Origin: Planctomycetota bacterium
Lineage (GTDB): Bacteria; Planctomycetota; Planctomycetia; Planctomycetales; Planctomycetaceae
Length of the DNA: 5,384 bases
Assembly: GCA_027622115.1 (NCBI GenBank)
Contig: JAQBZS010000581.1
Span: forward strand, 1 to 5,384
Reading direction: 5' to 3'
The notes under the pieces were generated by a model, which was not told the origin of the DNA, made no database searches, and worked only from the letters and a program-made list of their open reading frames with translations. A program made the translations under genes and the position numbers. Below, one piece after another: positions 1 to 5,384 of the stretch; position 1 is the first letter of the stretch, and each line of letters begins with the position of its first letter.

Positions 1-2
1 CC

Positions 3-2150
3 GGGATTGGGTACTCGGACAGCTTCTCCACGCTTGAAGCCTTCGCACCACTGGCGGACGGCGGCGGCGACGAGCTGTGGTTCGCCGACGGCCGGTTCAT
101 GGTCAATAACGCGACTAAAGGCAGTGGCATGCTCGGCTTCGGTCGACGCGTCTTGCTCGGTGATCAATGGATTCTTGGCACGAACCTATATTACGACGTT
201 CGCGATACGGGGCTCAGCACGTTTCAACAATTGGGTGGCGGCATCGAGTTGCTCGGCGATTGGTTCGACCTGCGCGGCAACTACTACATGCCCGGTATCG
301 CGGACACGCGAGACGAACTGGGTAACCGCTTTCAAGGCACGCGCTTGTTGCTGGATCGCGCCGAAGTTGCGATGCGAGGCGCGGATGTAGAAGTCGGCGT
401 CACGCTGCCGCCCGTGTTTAATACGCAGACGCGAATCCATGCCGGGTTGTATCACTTCGGTGGCAGCGGCGCGGAAGACGTCAACGGCTGGAAGGCTCGT
501 GCGGAAGTCGCCCTGCCGGGAGGGTTCACGGTCGATGCCACGGTCAATGACGACGACACGTTTGGACAAACATTGATTGTGGGCGTGGCATTTCGCTGGT
601 TGCAGGCGATTCGACCGGCGGGGCCACAGCCGGATTATCCGGGAGTCCGCGGATTCCGAAACGGCTACGAACCACACATCAGCCGATCGGTTCGAGATCG
701 ATTGGCCGAACCGGTCGAGCGGCTGCAAAACATTGTCGTCACGATCGATGACGGGACGCCCGCGATCGATCCCGCGACCGGCCAAGTGCTCAACATCCTG
801 CACGTGTCGAACACCGGCAACAGCGACGGCTCGTTCGAGAATCCCTATCAGACGTTCGCTCAGGCTTTGGCCGATCCTCGTGCTCCGGGTGGGATCATCT
901 ACACGCCACACGGGGGGACGTTTACCGAAGACCTGAATCTCGTGCCGGGAGTCCACGTGCTGTCGAACGCGCCGCTGCAATTCGTGCAGACCCAACTTGG
1001 TCAGCAGATGTTGCCGCTGTCGGGCGTGAATCCGGACTTGTCGAACTTGCCATCGCGAATCGTCGGCAACGTGGTTCTGGCCGATCGAAACGTCATCGAC
1101 GGATTTGCCGTCACCGGCGGCATCAGTGGAGCCGGTGTGCGATCCGCAAATATCATGCGCAACCGTATTTCGAACAATCTGGGCGTGGGGATCAATCTCA
1201 CCGCCGTGGACAACGCGGGAGATCGCATCGTCATCGCCGACAACATCTTCGCGGCGAATGGGCTCGCGGGCGTGACCATCGACGGCACCACGGTCAACGC
1301 CGACCTGCAACGAAACGTCGCCGACAATCAAGTCCTGTCCGGTTTCATTGTGACATCGCAGGACTTCGGGGGAGTGGTCGTCGGCAATCGGGCCGAGTCC
1401 AATCTTTTGACGGGCATCAGTCTGTCGGGAACCAACACGGTGTCGGCGACGGTCAGCAACAACGTGACCAACGGCAATCTTGTATCCGGCATCTTCATTT
1501 CGAATACCGATTCGTTTTCCGGCGTGATTTCCGACAACACAGCCAACGGCAACCAAGGCAATGGGAACAACCAAGCTGGCGGTGTCTCGGTCTTTGCCAC
1601 AAACTTCACGGGCAACATCACCGGGAATTCGACAAACTTCAATTTGGTGCCCGGCCTGTTGGTGGTCACGACCAACTTCACCGGCGACGTTTCGTCCAAC
1701 ACCGCGACGACCAACGTGCTCGGCGGGCTGGGAATCGCATCGACGACGTTCAGCGGCAACATCTCGAATAACAGCACCACTACGAATTTGGTCAACGGCA
1801 TGCTGCTCGCCGTCGGGCAAATGAACGGAGCGATCTCGGGAAATACGGCGACTGCGAATGTCCTCGAAGGCATTCAGGTGTTCTTCGGCAGCAACGGCCC
1901 ATCGACGGTCGGCGTCACGGGAAACACGTTGCTGGGCAATAACCTCGGCACCAGCCGCGATTTCTTCTTGCAGAACACCGGCACGGAAGCGGTGACCGTG
2001 GAGTTCAGCGGCAACAAAAGTTCCAACATAGTGCCTGCCGGAGAATTCAATTACGACTTCAGCAATACCGGCGCGGGGTCACTGACGGTTGTGCCCGAGA
2101 AGAACGATGGTGGCGTCGGCAGTTCGGACGCGACAGTTGCGATTCCGTGA
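3..2150 (+). CDS. Inverse-autotransporter-like outer-membrane protein with parallel beta-helix passenger (5' partial)
   Basis: The frame is open from the left edge (first full codon at 3) to TGA at 2148-2150, giving 715 visible residues; the true start lies outside the window. The ATG at 99 is internal, because barrel-like sequence is already in frame before it. Visible residues 1-199 alternate aromatic, hydrophobic and glycine residues as in an outer-membrane barrel. The stretches GFGRRVLLGDQWILGTNLYYD and DLRGNYYMPG match the intimin/invasin inverse autotransporter beta-domain style, and the last strand seems to end at FRW (197-199). A linker with a probable helix (about 227-242) leads to ILHVSNTGNSDGSFENPYQT at 265-284, a typical opening of secreted right-handed beta-helix proteins. 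Residues from about 344 to 632 form beta-helix coils, followed by a short tail. In inverse autotransporters the N-terminal barrel anchors in the outer membrane and exports the C-terminal passenger, so a surface-displayed adhesin or polysaccharide-interacting protein is inferred. No catalytic residues are recognised. A plain secreted beta-helix protein is the alternative. Confidence 0.85.
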   Translation, partial: GIGYSDSFSTLEAFAPLADGGGDELWFADGRFMVNNATKGSGMLGFGRRVLLGDQWILGTNLYYDVRDTGLSTFQQLGGGIELLGDWFDLRGNYYMPGIADTRDELGNRFQGTRLLLDRAEVAMRGADVEVGVTLPPVFNTQTRIHAGLYHFGGSGAEDVNGWKARAEVALPGGFTVDATVNDDDTFGQTLIVGVAFRWLQAIRPAGPQPDYPGVRGFRNGYEPHISRSVRDRLAEPVERLQNIVVTIDDGTPAIDPATGQVLNILHVSNTGNSDGSFENPYQTFAQALADPRAPGGIIYTPHGGTFTEDLNLVPGVHVLSNAPLQFVQTQLGQQMLPLSGVNPDLSNLPSRIVGNVVLADRNVIDGFAVTGGISGAGVRSANIMRNRISNNLGVGINLTAVDNAGDRIVIADNIFAANGLAGVTIDGTTVNADLQRNVADNQVLSGFIVTSQDFGGVVVGNRAESNLLTGISLSGTNTVSATVSNNVTNGNLVSGIFISNTDSFSGVISDNTANGNQGNGNNQAGGVSVFATNFTGNITGNSTNFNLVPGLLVVTTNFTGDVSSNTATTNVLGGLGIASTTFSGNISNNSTTTNLVNGMLLAVGQMNGAISGNTATANVLEGIQVFFGSNGPSTVGVTGNTLLGNNLGTSRDFFLQNTGTEAVTVEFSGNKSSNIVPAGEFNYDFSNTGAGSLTVVPEKNDGGVGSSDATVAIP
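1299..1898 (+). repeat. Eight tandem ~24-residue beta-helix coils within the surface protein
   Basis: Eight consecutive coils can be laid out by hand, starting at 1299, 1371, 1446, 1521, 1611, 1683, 1755 and 1827. Their lengths are 24, 25, 25, 30, 24, 24, 24 and about 24 residues. Each begins with an alternating hydrophobic strand such as GNIS or GDVS. Asn usually follows at coil positions 6 and 11 and Gly at 15, then a second hydrophobic strand. This regular spacing of Asn and Gly is the pattern of stacked turns (asparagine ladders) in right-handed parallel beta-helices. The DNA copies are clearly diverged, so this is an old protein repeat and not a recent DNA duplication. Coil 4 carries about six extra residues rich in Asn and Gly. 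Less regular coils probably extend upstream to about position 1030. Confidence 0.8.
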
Positions 2151-2198
2151 TTCGCGCCACGCCGAAGTCGAACGCTGATTCGATGTTGGAAACGCCGG

Positions 2199-2999
2199 TC
2201 AAGCAAAGTACTGCACCGCGTTGCGAAACAGCTTCAGGCCGTCCCCGTCCCCGCGCAGTCGCAGTCGCGTCCAATTCGGGTGTTGCGTCGCGTGGATGAA
2301 TCGTTCCGGATGCGGCATCAAGCCGAGAACTCGACCGGACCGATCGCTCAGTCCAGCGATGTTCGCAATGGACCCGTTGGGGTTGTCCGGATAGCCCAGC
2401 GGTTCCAACGAACGTCCGTCGGACGCCCCGTTCCGGCTTTGGTAGCACAAGCCGATTTGGCCATGCTCTCGCCATTGTTCAACCACGCGCGGATCAGTCA
2501 CGGCGATGCGGCCTTCCGCGTGCGCGATGGGAAGTTCGATCTCGTCGATGTCTCGCAGAAAGACGTTTTGGTCGGCTTGGACTTGGAGCCTCACCCATAA
2601 GGCCGTGTATTTGCCGTTGTCGTTCCAGGTCAGCGTGGTGTTGCGAGGTGCCGCGGGAGCGACCGCCCCGTCCGGCAGAATTCCGGCTCGGAGCAACACT
2701 TGAAACCCATTGCAGATCCCCAGCACCAGCTTGTCCGCCGCGAGAAATTCGTTGACCACGTCTCCCAATTGCCCCTGCATTTGCCGACCGAAAATTACGC
2801 CGGCACCGACGTCGTCGCCGTAGCTGAATCCGCCGGGAATGCACAGTAGTTGGAACTCGGACAAGATCGCAGGATTCTCAAGCAATCGAAACAAGTGCAC
2901 GCGCTGAACCTGCGCGCCGCACGATTCAAACGCGAACGCGGTTTCTTCGTCGCAATTGGTTCCAGGGGCACGAAGCACACAGATGCGCGGGACTGACAT
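2199..2999 (-). CDS. purQ: Phosphoribosylformylglycinamidine synthase, glutaminase subunit PurQ
   Basis: This complete 266-residue protein is a class I glutamine amidotransferase. It releases ammonia from glutamine for the PurL subunit, which converts FGAR to FGAM with ATP in cytosolic de novo purine synthesis; PurS normally completes the complex. The sequence shows RAPGTNCDEE at 10-19, IPGGFSYGDDVGAG at 54-67, the nucleophile elbow GICNGFQVL with Cys96, AHAEGR at 159-164, NPNGS at 207-211, and MPHPER with the catalytic His230 and Glu232. It is longer than the roughly 227-residue Bacillus subtilis type; the extra length lies partly in the middle and in a C-terminal tail with HPNWTR and a GDGLKLFRNAVQYF segment. 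The ATG at 2997-2999 is chosen because the family motif starts ten residues later. Only a weak purine stretch (AAAGAAA) precedes it. The gene stands alone: the left neighbour converges on it across 48 bp, the right neighbour diverges, and no purL or purS is visible. Confidence 0.97.
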   Translation of the reverse strand: MSVPRICVLRAPGTNCDEETAFAFESCGAQVQRVHLFRLLENPAILSEFQLLCIPGGFSYGDDVGAGVIFGRQMQGQLGDVVNEFLAADKLVLGICNGFQVLLRAGILPDGAVAPAAPRNTTLTWNDNGKYTALWVRLQVQADQNVFLRDIDEIELPIAHAEGRIAVTDPRVVEQWREHGQIGLCYQSRNGASDGRSLEPLGYPDNPNGSIANIAGLSDRSGRVLGLMPHPERFIHATQHPNWTRLRLRGDGDGLKLFRNAVQYFA

Positions 3000-3054
3000 G
3001 GCAATTTCTTTGTCGGTGGTAAGCGATAACGATCGTCGAACGGCAGGTCATGGG

Positions 3055-3083
3055 TATCGAAAATCGAAAATCAAAAATCCAAA
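3055..3083. repeat. Degenerate heptad A-tract tandem repeat
   Basis: Four 7-bp units follow one another: TATCGAA, AATCGAA, AATCAAA and AATCCAA. They are markedly AT-rich in a GC-rich context. The block lies 56-84 bp upstream of the purQ start, where phased A-tracts could bend DNA or assist a promoter; that role is inferred only. It could equally be a neutral simple repeat. Confidence 0.7.
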
Positions 3084-3184
3084 GCGGCGGAGTGTAGTTG
3101 ACCCGATTTGCGTCTCGCCATCTTCCGCCTACGCGACGGGCTTCACCGACCGAGCCAACTCGGGAGCGGTGAGTCTCTTAGCAG

Positions 3185-3214
3185 TGAAATCCTGCGCCAT
3201 GAAATCCTGCGCCA
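3185..3214. repeat. Perfect 15-bp tandem duplication
   Basis: The unit TGAAATCCTGCGCCA occurs twice with no gap and no mismatch (3185-3199 and 3200-3214). Perfect identity suggests a recent slippage duplication. It lies in non-coding DNA about 190 bp upstream of purQ and 540 bp upstream of the rightward gene. No function is evident. Confidence 0.85.
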
Positions 3215-3231
3215 GTTGGTCAGAAATTTGA

Positions 3232-3262
3232 CGGATCAGTCGGATCGGACAGATCGGTCCGA
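3232..3262. repeat. 9-bp GATC-phased repeat with short hairpin
   Basis: Three degenerate 9-bp units (CGGATCAGT, CGGATCGGA, CAGATCGGT) place GATC at 3234, 3243 and 3252. The same stretch contains an inverted repeat: TCGGAC at 3245-3250 and GTCCGA at 3257-3262 around a 6-nt loop. It has no following T-run, so it is not a standard terminator. It may be a simple repeat or part of a dispersed family. Confidence 0.55.
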
Positions 3263-3620
3263 CGAATTGCCCGACTGGGAGACCGAACAGTCGCGCGCCA
3301 CGCACCTCGCGGCAGCCGGCCGACTCTCCAGCGTCTTGAAAGTGGGCAATCTATGTCGGTCGTGCGTCTTCGAACCGATACACGTCCGGCAATCGATCTC
3401 AGAACCTGCATAGGCGTCAAAAACTGTCCTTTCCCAAGTCGATAAGAGGGCAGCGGAATTGGATTGCACCGGTGACACGGATTGTCCACCGATTGTCAAT
3501 TCTCCGTATCGTTCCACGCACACCGCTCCGGCGATTGTGAGTGGGCCACTGTCGGGAAAGTCCTGAGTGAACGGTGCTTTGCATCGCAAGTTTCTTGTCC
3601 GGCTCCTTGTCGCGATTCGA

Positions 3621-3633
3621 ACAAGTGACTTGT
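3621..3633. promoter_or_regulatory. 13-bp hyphenated palindrome, possible operator
   Basis: ACAAGT and ACTTGT form a perfect 6-bp inverted repeat around a single G, 124 bp upstream of the exported-protein start. The size suits a dimeric DNA-binding protein, but a palindrome of this length can occur by chance and no adjacent promoter was recognised. Regulatory function is a guess. Confidence 0.25.
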
Positions 3634-3650
3634 GGCGCAAAGCAGTCCTG

Positions 3651-3672
3651 CGTCGGCGGTCCCTCGCCGATG
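3651..3672 (+). other. GC-rich hairpin in probable 5' leader
   Basis: TCGGCG at 3653-3658 pairs with CGCCGA at 3665-3670 around the loop GTCCCT. The stem extends outward by a G-T wobble and a C-G pair (3651-3652 with 3671-3672). There is no T-run after it, so intrinsic termination is unlikely. If transcription starts upstream, it would be a leader stem about 85 nt before the start codon. Confidence 0.3.
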
Positions 3673-3742
3673 TGACTCTTCTTGAAGACCGAAAACACTT
3701 CGCGACCCACTTCCCAACACCGCCGCAGATGACTCAGAAAAC

Positions 3743-3748
3743 AGGAGA
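3743..3748 (+). promoter_or_regulatory. Ribosome binding site of the exported YHS-like protein
   Basis: AGGAGA lies nine bases before the ATG at 3758, a good Shine-Dalgarno match and spacing. A second purine run, GGGAG, directly abuts the start codon and is too close to be the main site. This supports the ATG at 3758 as the start. Confidence 0.65.
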
Positions 3749-3757
3749 GATTGGGAG

Positions 3758-5384
3758 ATGAAAATACGCCTTGCTAACACCGCGCCGGGATGGTTGCTGT
3801 GTGCGGCAACCAGCGTGATTCTGGTCGGCAGTGCCAATGCCCAGACCACGGAGTCACGGGGCAACCCACCAAAAACACTCGATACCGCGGTCCAACGCGA
3901 ATTGAACCTGTTGCTCGGTCGCAACAATTCAGCGAATTCGCCAACCACCAAGACCGAACCGAGGACAACGACACGGTCGCGCACGCGTCCCGGATCGTCC
4001 ACCAAGTCGAAGAAACCGGTCAGCTTGATGCGACGCTGGTTCGGTCCCAAGAAGGTCGAATCCGTTCAGACGACAACGACGGCGACGGCTCCGAAGCCGA
4101 TCCAACCTGTCGCGGCACAACCGATTCCGACTCCAACCCTTGCATCGAATCCGGTCGAAATTCGGCAGACGTCGAATCAGATCGAGCCGTCGCAGCAGCC
4201 CGCCAAGAGTGCGATCGAGATTGAACTCGAAAAACTCTATCAACAAGACGGGCGACCGATGCCGCCCATGAACCTGCGAAGTGCTCCCAACACGAACTTC
4301 CCGGTTCCGAACTACAAACCGCAATCGGCGCCCGCTCCATCCGCGAGCACTCAGGCATCAACTGCCTCGCAACCCAAGCGGCGCACGATCGGTGGCTTCT
4401 TCCAGAAACTCAATCCGTTCCGCAAGAAGACTCAGCCGACGAAACCGGTTGTCGCTCAAACCAACTCGCCAAACGTCGCACCGGTTCGCCCGGTCGCACA
4501 GGCTCGACCTGCTCGATTGCCGTCAGCGGTTGCCGAATCGGTTAAGTCTCCGACGTTGCCCGTCCCGCCGCTTCCGCAACCCGCGACGAATTCCGTCGCC
4601 ACAACGGACGTCCCCGCGCTGAAGCCGATTCAACCGGCCAAGGCACCGGCAGCAAAGGGCGACGAATTTCCCAATCCGTTCACGGAAGTTTCGGAATCGG
4701 AAGCCGACTCGAATCCTGCCGTCGCCAATACCAAGCCGGCGACATCCGCAGGGACGATCAAGCCCGTCGCCGTCCAGCCGGCTCCGGCCGAAGAGAATCC
4801 GTTCACGGGCCTCACTCTGGATGAGCCGAAAACCAAGGCCGCTCCGCAAGTCGCTTCACCCGAACCCAGCAAGATCAATGCCCCGGGCTCGGTCGGGACC
4901 GAGATCAAGCCGATCGCACCGAATCGCCTGCCGCCGGCCACAATCGTGGAAAGCCCGAAAGAACTGCCCAAACCCAACGCGATTGAAACCGCCAAGGCCG
5001 AGGACAAGGCTCCGGCGCCCCAAAAGCACGCCGACAAACTCCAGCGAATCGCTGCCCGCTCGGGAATGAAGGGTCTCAAGGGCTTCTGCCCAGTGGCTCT
5101 TCGAGACGAACGCGATCTGTTGGACACCAAGTCCGAATTCCGCTCGACCTACGGCTTGAAGACCTACCAGTTTTCGTCCGCCGCCGCCAAAGCCCGCTTC
5201 GACCGGTCTCCCACGAAGTACGCTCCGGCTGCTGAAGGGTTCGACGTAGTGAAACTTGCCGAAGACACGCAAGACGTGGAAGGCGTGCTCGACAACGCGG
5301 TGTGGTACAAGGATCGCCTGTATCTGTTCGCCAGCAAGTCGAACATGCAGAAGTTCGTCGCCAGTCACGCCGACTTCTCCATCG
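3758..5384 (+). CDS. Exported Pro/Ala/Lys-rich protein with tandem YHS-like C-terminal modules (3' partial)
   Basis: The frame runs from ATG at 3758 off the right edge without a stop, giving 542 visible residues. The start has an AGGAGA ribosome site, is the first in-frame ATG after a stop at 3683-3685, and begins a signal peptide: MKIR, a hydrophobic core near 12-24, and probable cleavage at ANA-Q (28/29). Export to the periplasm or beyond is inferred. Residues 29 to about 430 are low-complexity, rich in Pro, Ala, Thr and Lys, and probably disordered. They include two basic-aromatic patches (RRWFGPKK 92-99; GGFFQKLNPFRKK 212-224), three NPF motifs and degenerate repeats. From about 433, KGLKGFCPVALRD, TYQFSSAAAKARF and KYAPA (487-491) resemble a YHS domain. 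A second weaker module follows, with WYKDRLYLF at 516-524. C444 is the only cysteine in the visible mature chain; the FCS-type metal-binding pair of classical YHS domains is absent, so metal binding is doubtful. Such proteins recur in planctomycetes (recalled), without known function. Confidence 0.88.
   Translation, partial: MKIRLANTAPGWLLCAATSVILVGSANAQTTESRGNPPKTLDTAVQRELNLLLGRNNSANSPTTKTEPRTTTRSRTRPGSSTKSKKPVSLMRRWFGPKKVESVQTTTTATAPKPIQPVAAQPIPTPTLASNPVEIRQTSNQIEPSQQPAKSAIEIELEKLYQQDGRPMPPMNLRSAPNTNFPVPNYKPQSAPAPSASTQASTASQPKRRTIGGFFQKLNPFRKKTQPTKPVVAQTNSPNVAPVRPVAQARPARLPSAVAESVKSPTLPVPPLPQPATNSVATTDVPALKPIQPAKAPAAKGDEFPNPFTEVSESEADSNPAVANTKPATSAGTIKPVAVQPAPAEENPFTGLTLDEPKTKAAPQVASPEPSKINAPGSVGTEIKPIAPNRLPPATIVESPKELPKPNAIETAKAEDKAPAPQKHADKLQRIAARSGMKGLKGFCPVALRDERDLLDTKSEFRSTYGLKTYQFSSAAAKARFDRSPTKYAPAAEGFDVVKLAEDTQDVEGVLDNAVWYKDRLYLFASKSNMQKFVASHADFSI
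4619..5035 (+). repeat. Degenerate 46-49-residue repeat in the disordered region
   Basis: Three successive segments each open with a similar motif: LKPIQP at residue 288, IKPVAV at 334 and IKPIAP at 383, spaced 46 and 49 residues apart. The first two also carry NPFT (306-309 and 347-350) after acidic residues; the third lacks it. A related PKPIQP occurs earlier at 112. The copies are well diverged at DNA level. They may be old internal duplications or convergent low-complexity sequence. Confidence 0.45.

Larger units (their letters stand above)
3000..3757. other. 758-bp intergenic spacer between divergent genes
   Basis: No reading frame here looks like a real gene. The short open frames on both strands are rich in Arg and Ser, lack recognisable motifs and mutually overlap. 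The spacer must hold the promoters of purQ (leftward) and of the exported protein (rightward), but no good -35/-10 pair could be picked by eye. It contains several small repeats listed separately. In addition, two diverged 11-bp copies at 3478-3488 and 3489-3499 share the core GATTGTC. No tRNA cloverleaf was found despite TTCGAAC/TTCGAA strings near 3370 and 3615. Confidence 0.6.

Noticed and set aside
186..1820. 544-codon open frame on the minus strand
   Set aside because: It lies entirely antisense to the beta-helix gene, is rich in Arg, Val, Asp and His without domain motifs, and is explained by the codon bias and repeats of the plus-strand gene. The plus-strand frame has clear protein-level periodicity.
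1328..1873. Second antisense open frame on the minus strand
   Set aside because: It overlaps the beta-helix coils in another frame, and its composition mirrors the complement of the Asn/Thr-rich repeats. No independent coding signal is seen.
2151..2198. Possible bidirectional terminator between the convergent genes
   Set aside because: Only a 4-bp inverted match (CGAA with TTCG) was found, with no GC-rich stem and no T-run on either strand.
3605..3640. Possible tRNA T-arm string (TTCGAA context)
   Set aside because: The flanking bases do not form a 5-bp T-stem, and no anticodon arm, D-arm or acceptor stem could be placed on either strand.
3236..3710. Two overlapping minus-strand open frames in the spacer (3236-3640 and 3417-3710)
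   Set aside because: They overlap each other in different frames, lack recognisable motifs and are Arg/Ser-rich, as expected of non-coding GC-rich DNA.
3929..4361. Arg-rich minus-strand frames under the 5' part of the exported-protein gene
   Set aside because: They are shadows of the Pro/Thr/Lys-rich plus-strand gene, which has a signal peptide, a ribosome site and an uninterrupted frame to the edge.

Overview
The window (5,384 bp, moderately GC-rich) looks like chromosomal DNA from a planctomycete, probably order Planctomycetales. Three things suggest this: a long-form purQ with the planctomycete-like tail, a secreted Pro/Ala/Lys-rich protein ending in degenerate YHS-like repeats, and a large outer-membrane-type protein joining an intimin-like barrel to a parallel beta-helix. 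Weak Shine-Dalgarno signals and a wide non-coding spacer also fit. The assignment rests on recalled family resemblance, not on a search.

Layout from left to right. (1) Positions 3-2150, plus strand: the 3' part of a large surface protein that enters from the left edge. Its visible N-terminal third resembles an inverse autotransporter (intimin/invasin) beta-barrel. It is followed by a linker and a right-handed parallel beta-helix with at least eight clear coils of about 24 residues. (2) Positions 2151-2198: a 48-bp gap between convergent genes with no convincing intrinsic terminator. (3) Positions 2199-2999, minus strand: purQ, the glutaminase subunit of phosphoribosylformylglycinamidine synthase, complete with its catalytic residues. 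(4) Positions 3000-3757: a 758-bp spacer between divergent genes with no convincing gene but several small repeats: a heptad A-tract repeat, a perfect 15-bp tandem duplication, a 9-bp GATC-phased repeat, a 13-bp palindrome and a GC hairpin. (5) Positions 3758-5384, plus strand: the 5' part of an exported protein with a signal peptide, a long disordered Pro/Ala/Thr/Lys-rich region containing degenerate repeats, and two tandem YHS-like modules. It runs off the right edge.

The three genes do not form an operon and have no evident shared function. purQ is a housekeeping purine gene between two envelope or secreted proteins. No mobile element, CRISPR array, tRNA or rRNA was seen. The most interesting items are the barrel-plus-beta-helix architecture of the left gene and the unusual single-cysteine YHS-like C-terminus of the right gene. 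Nothing here amounts to a clearly new multi-gene system.
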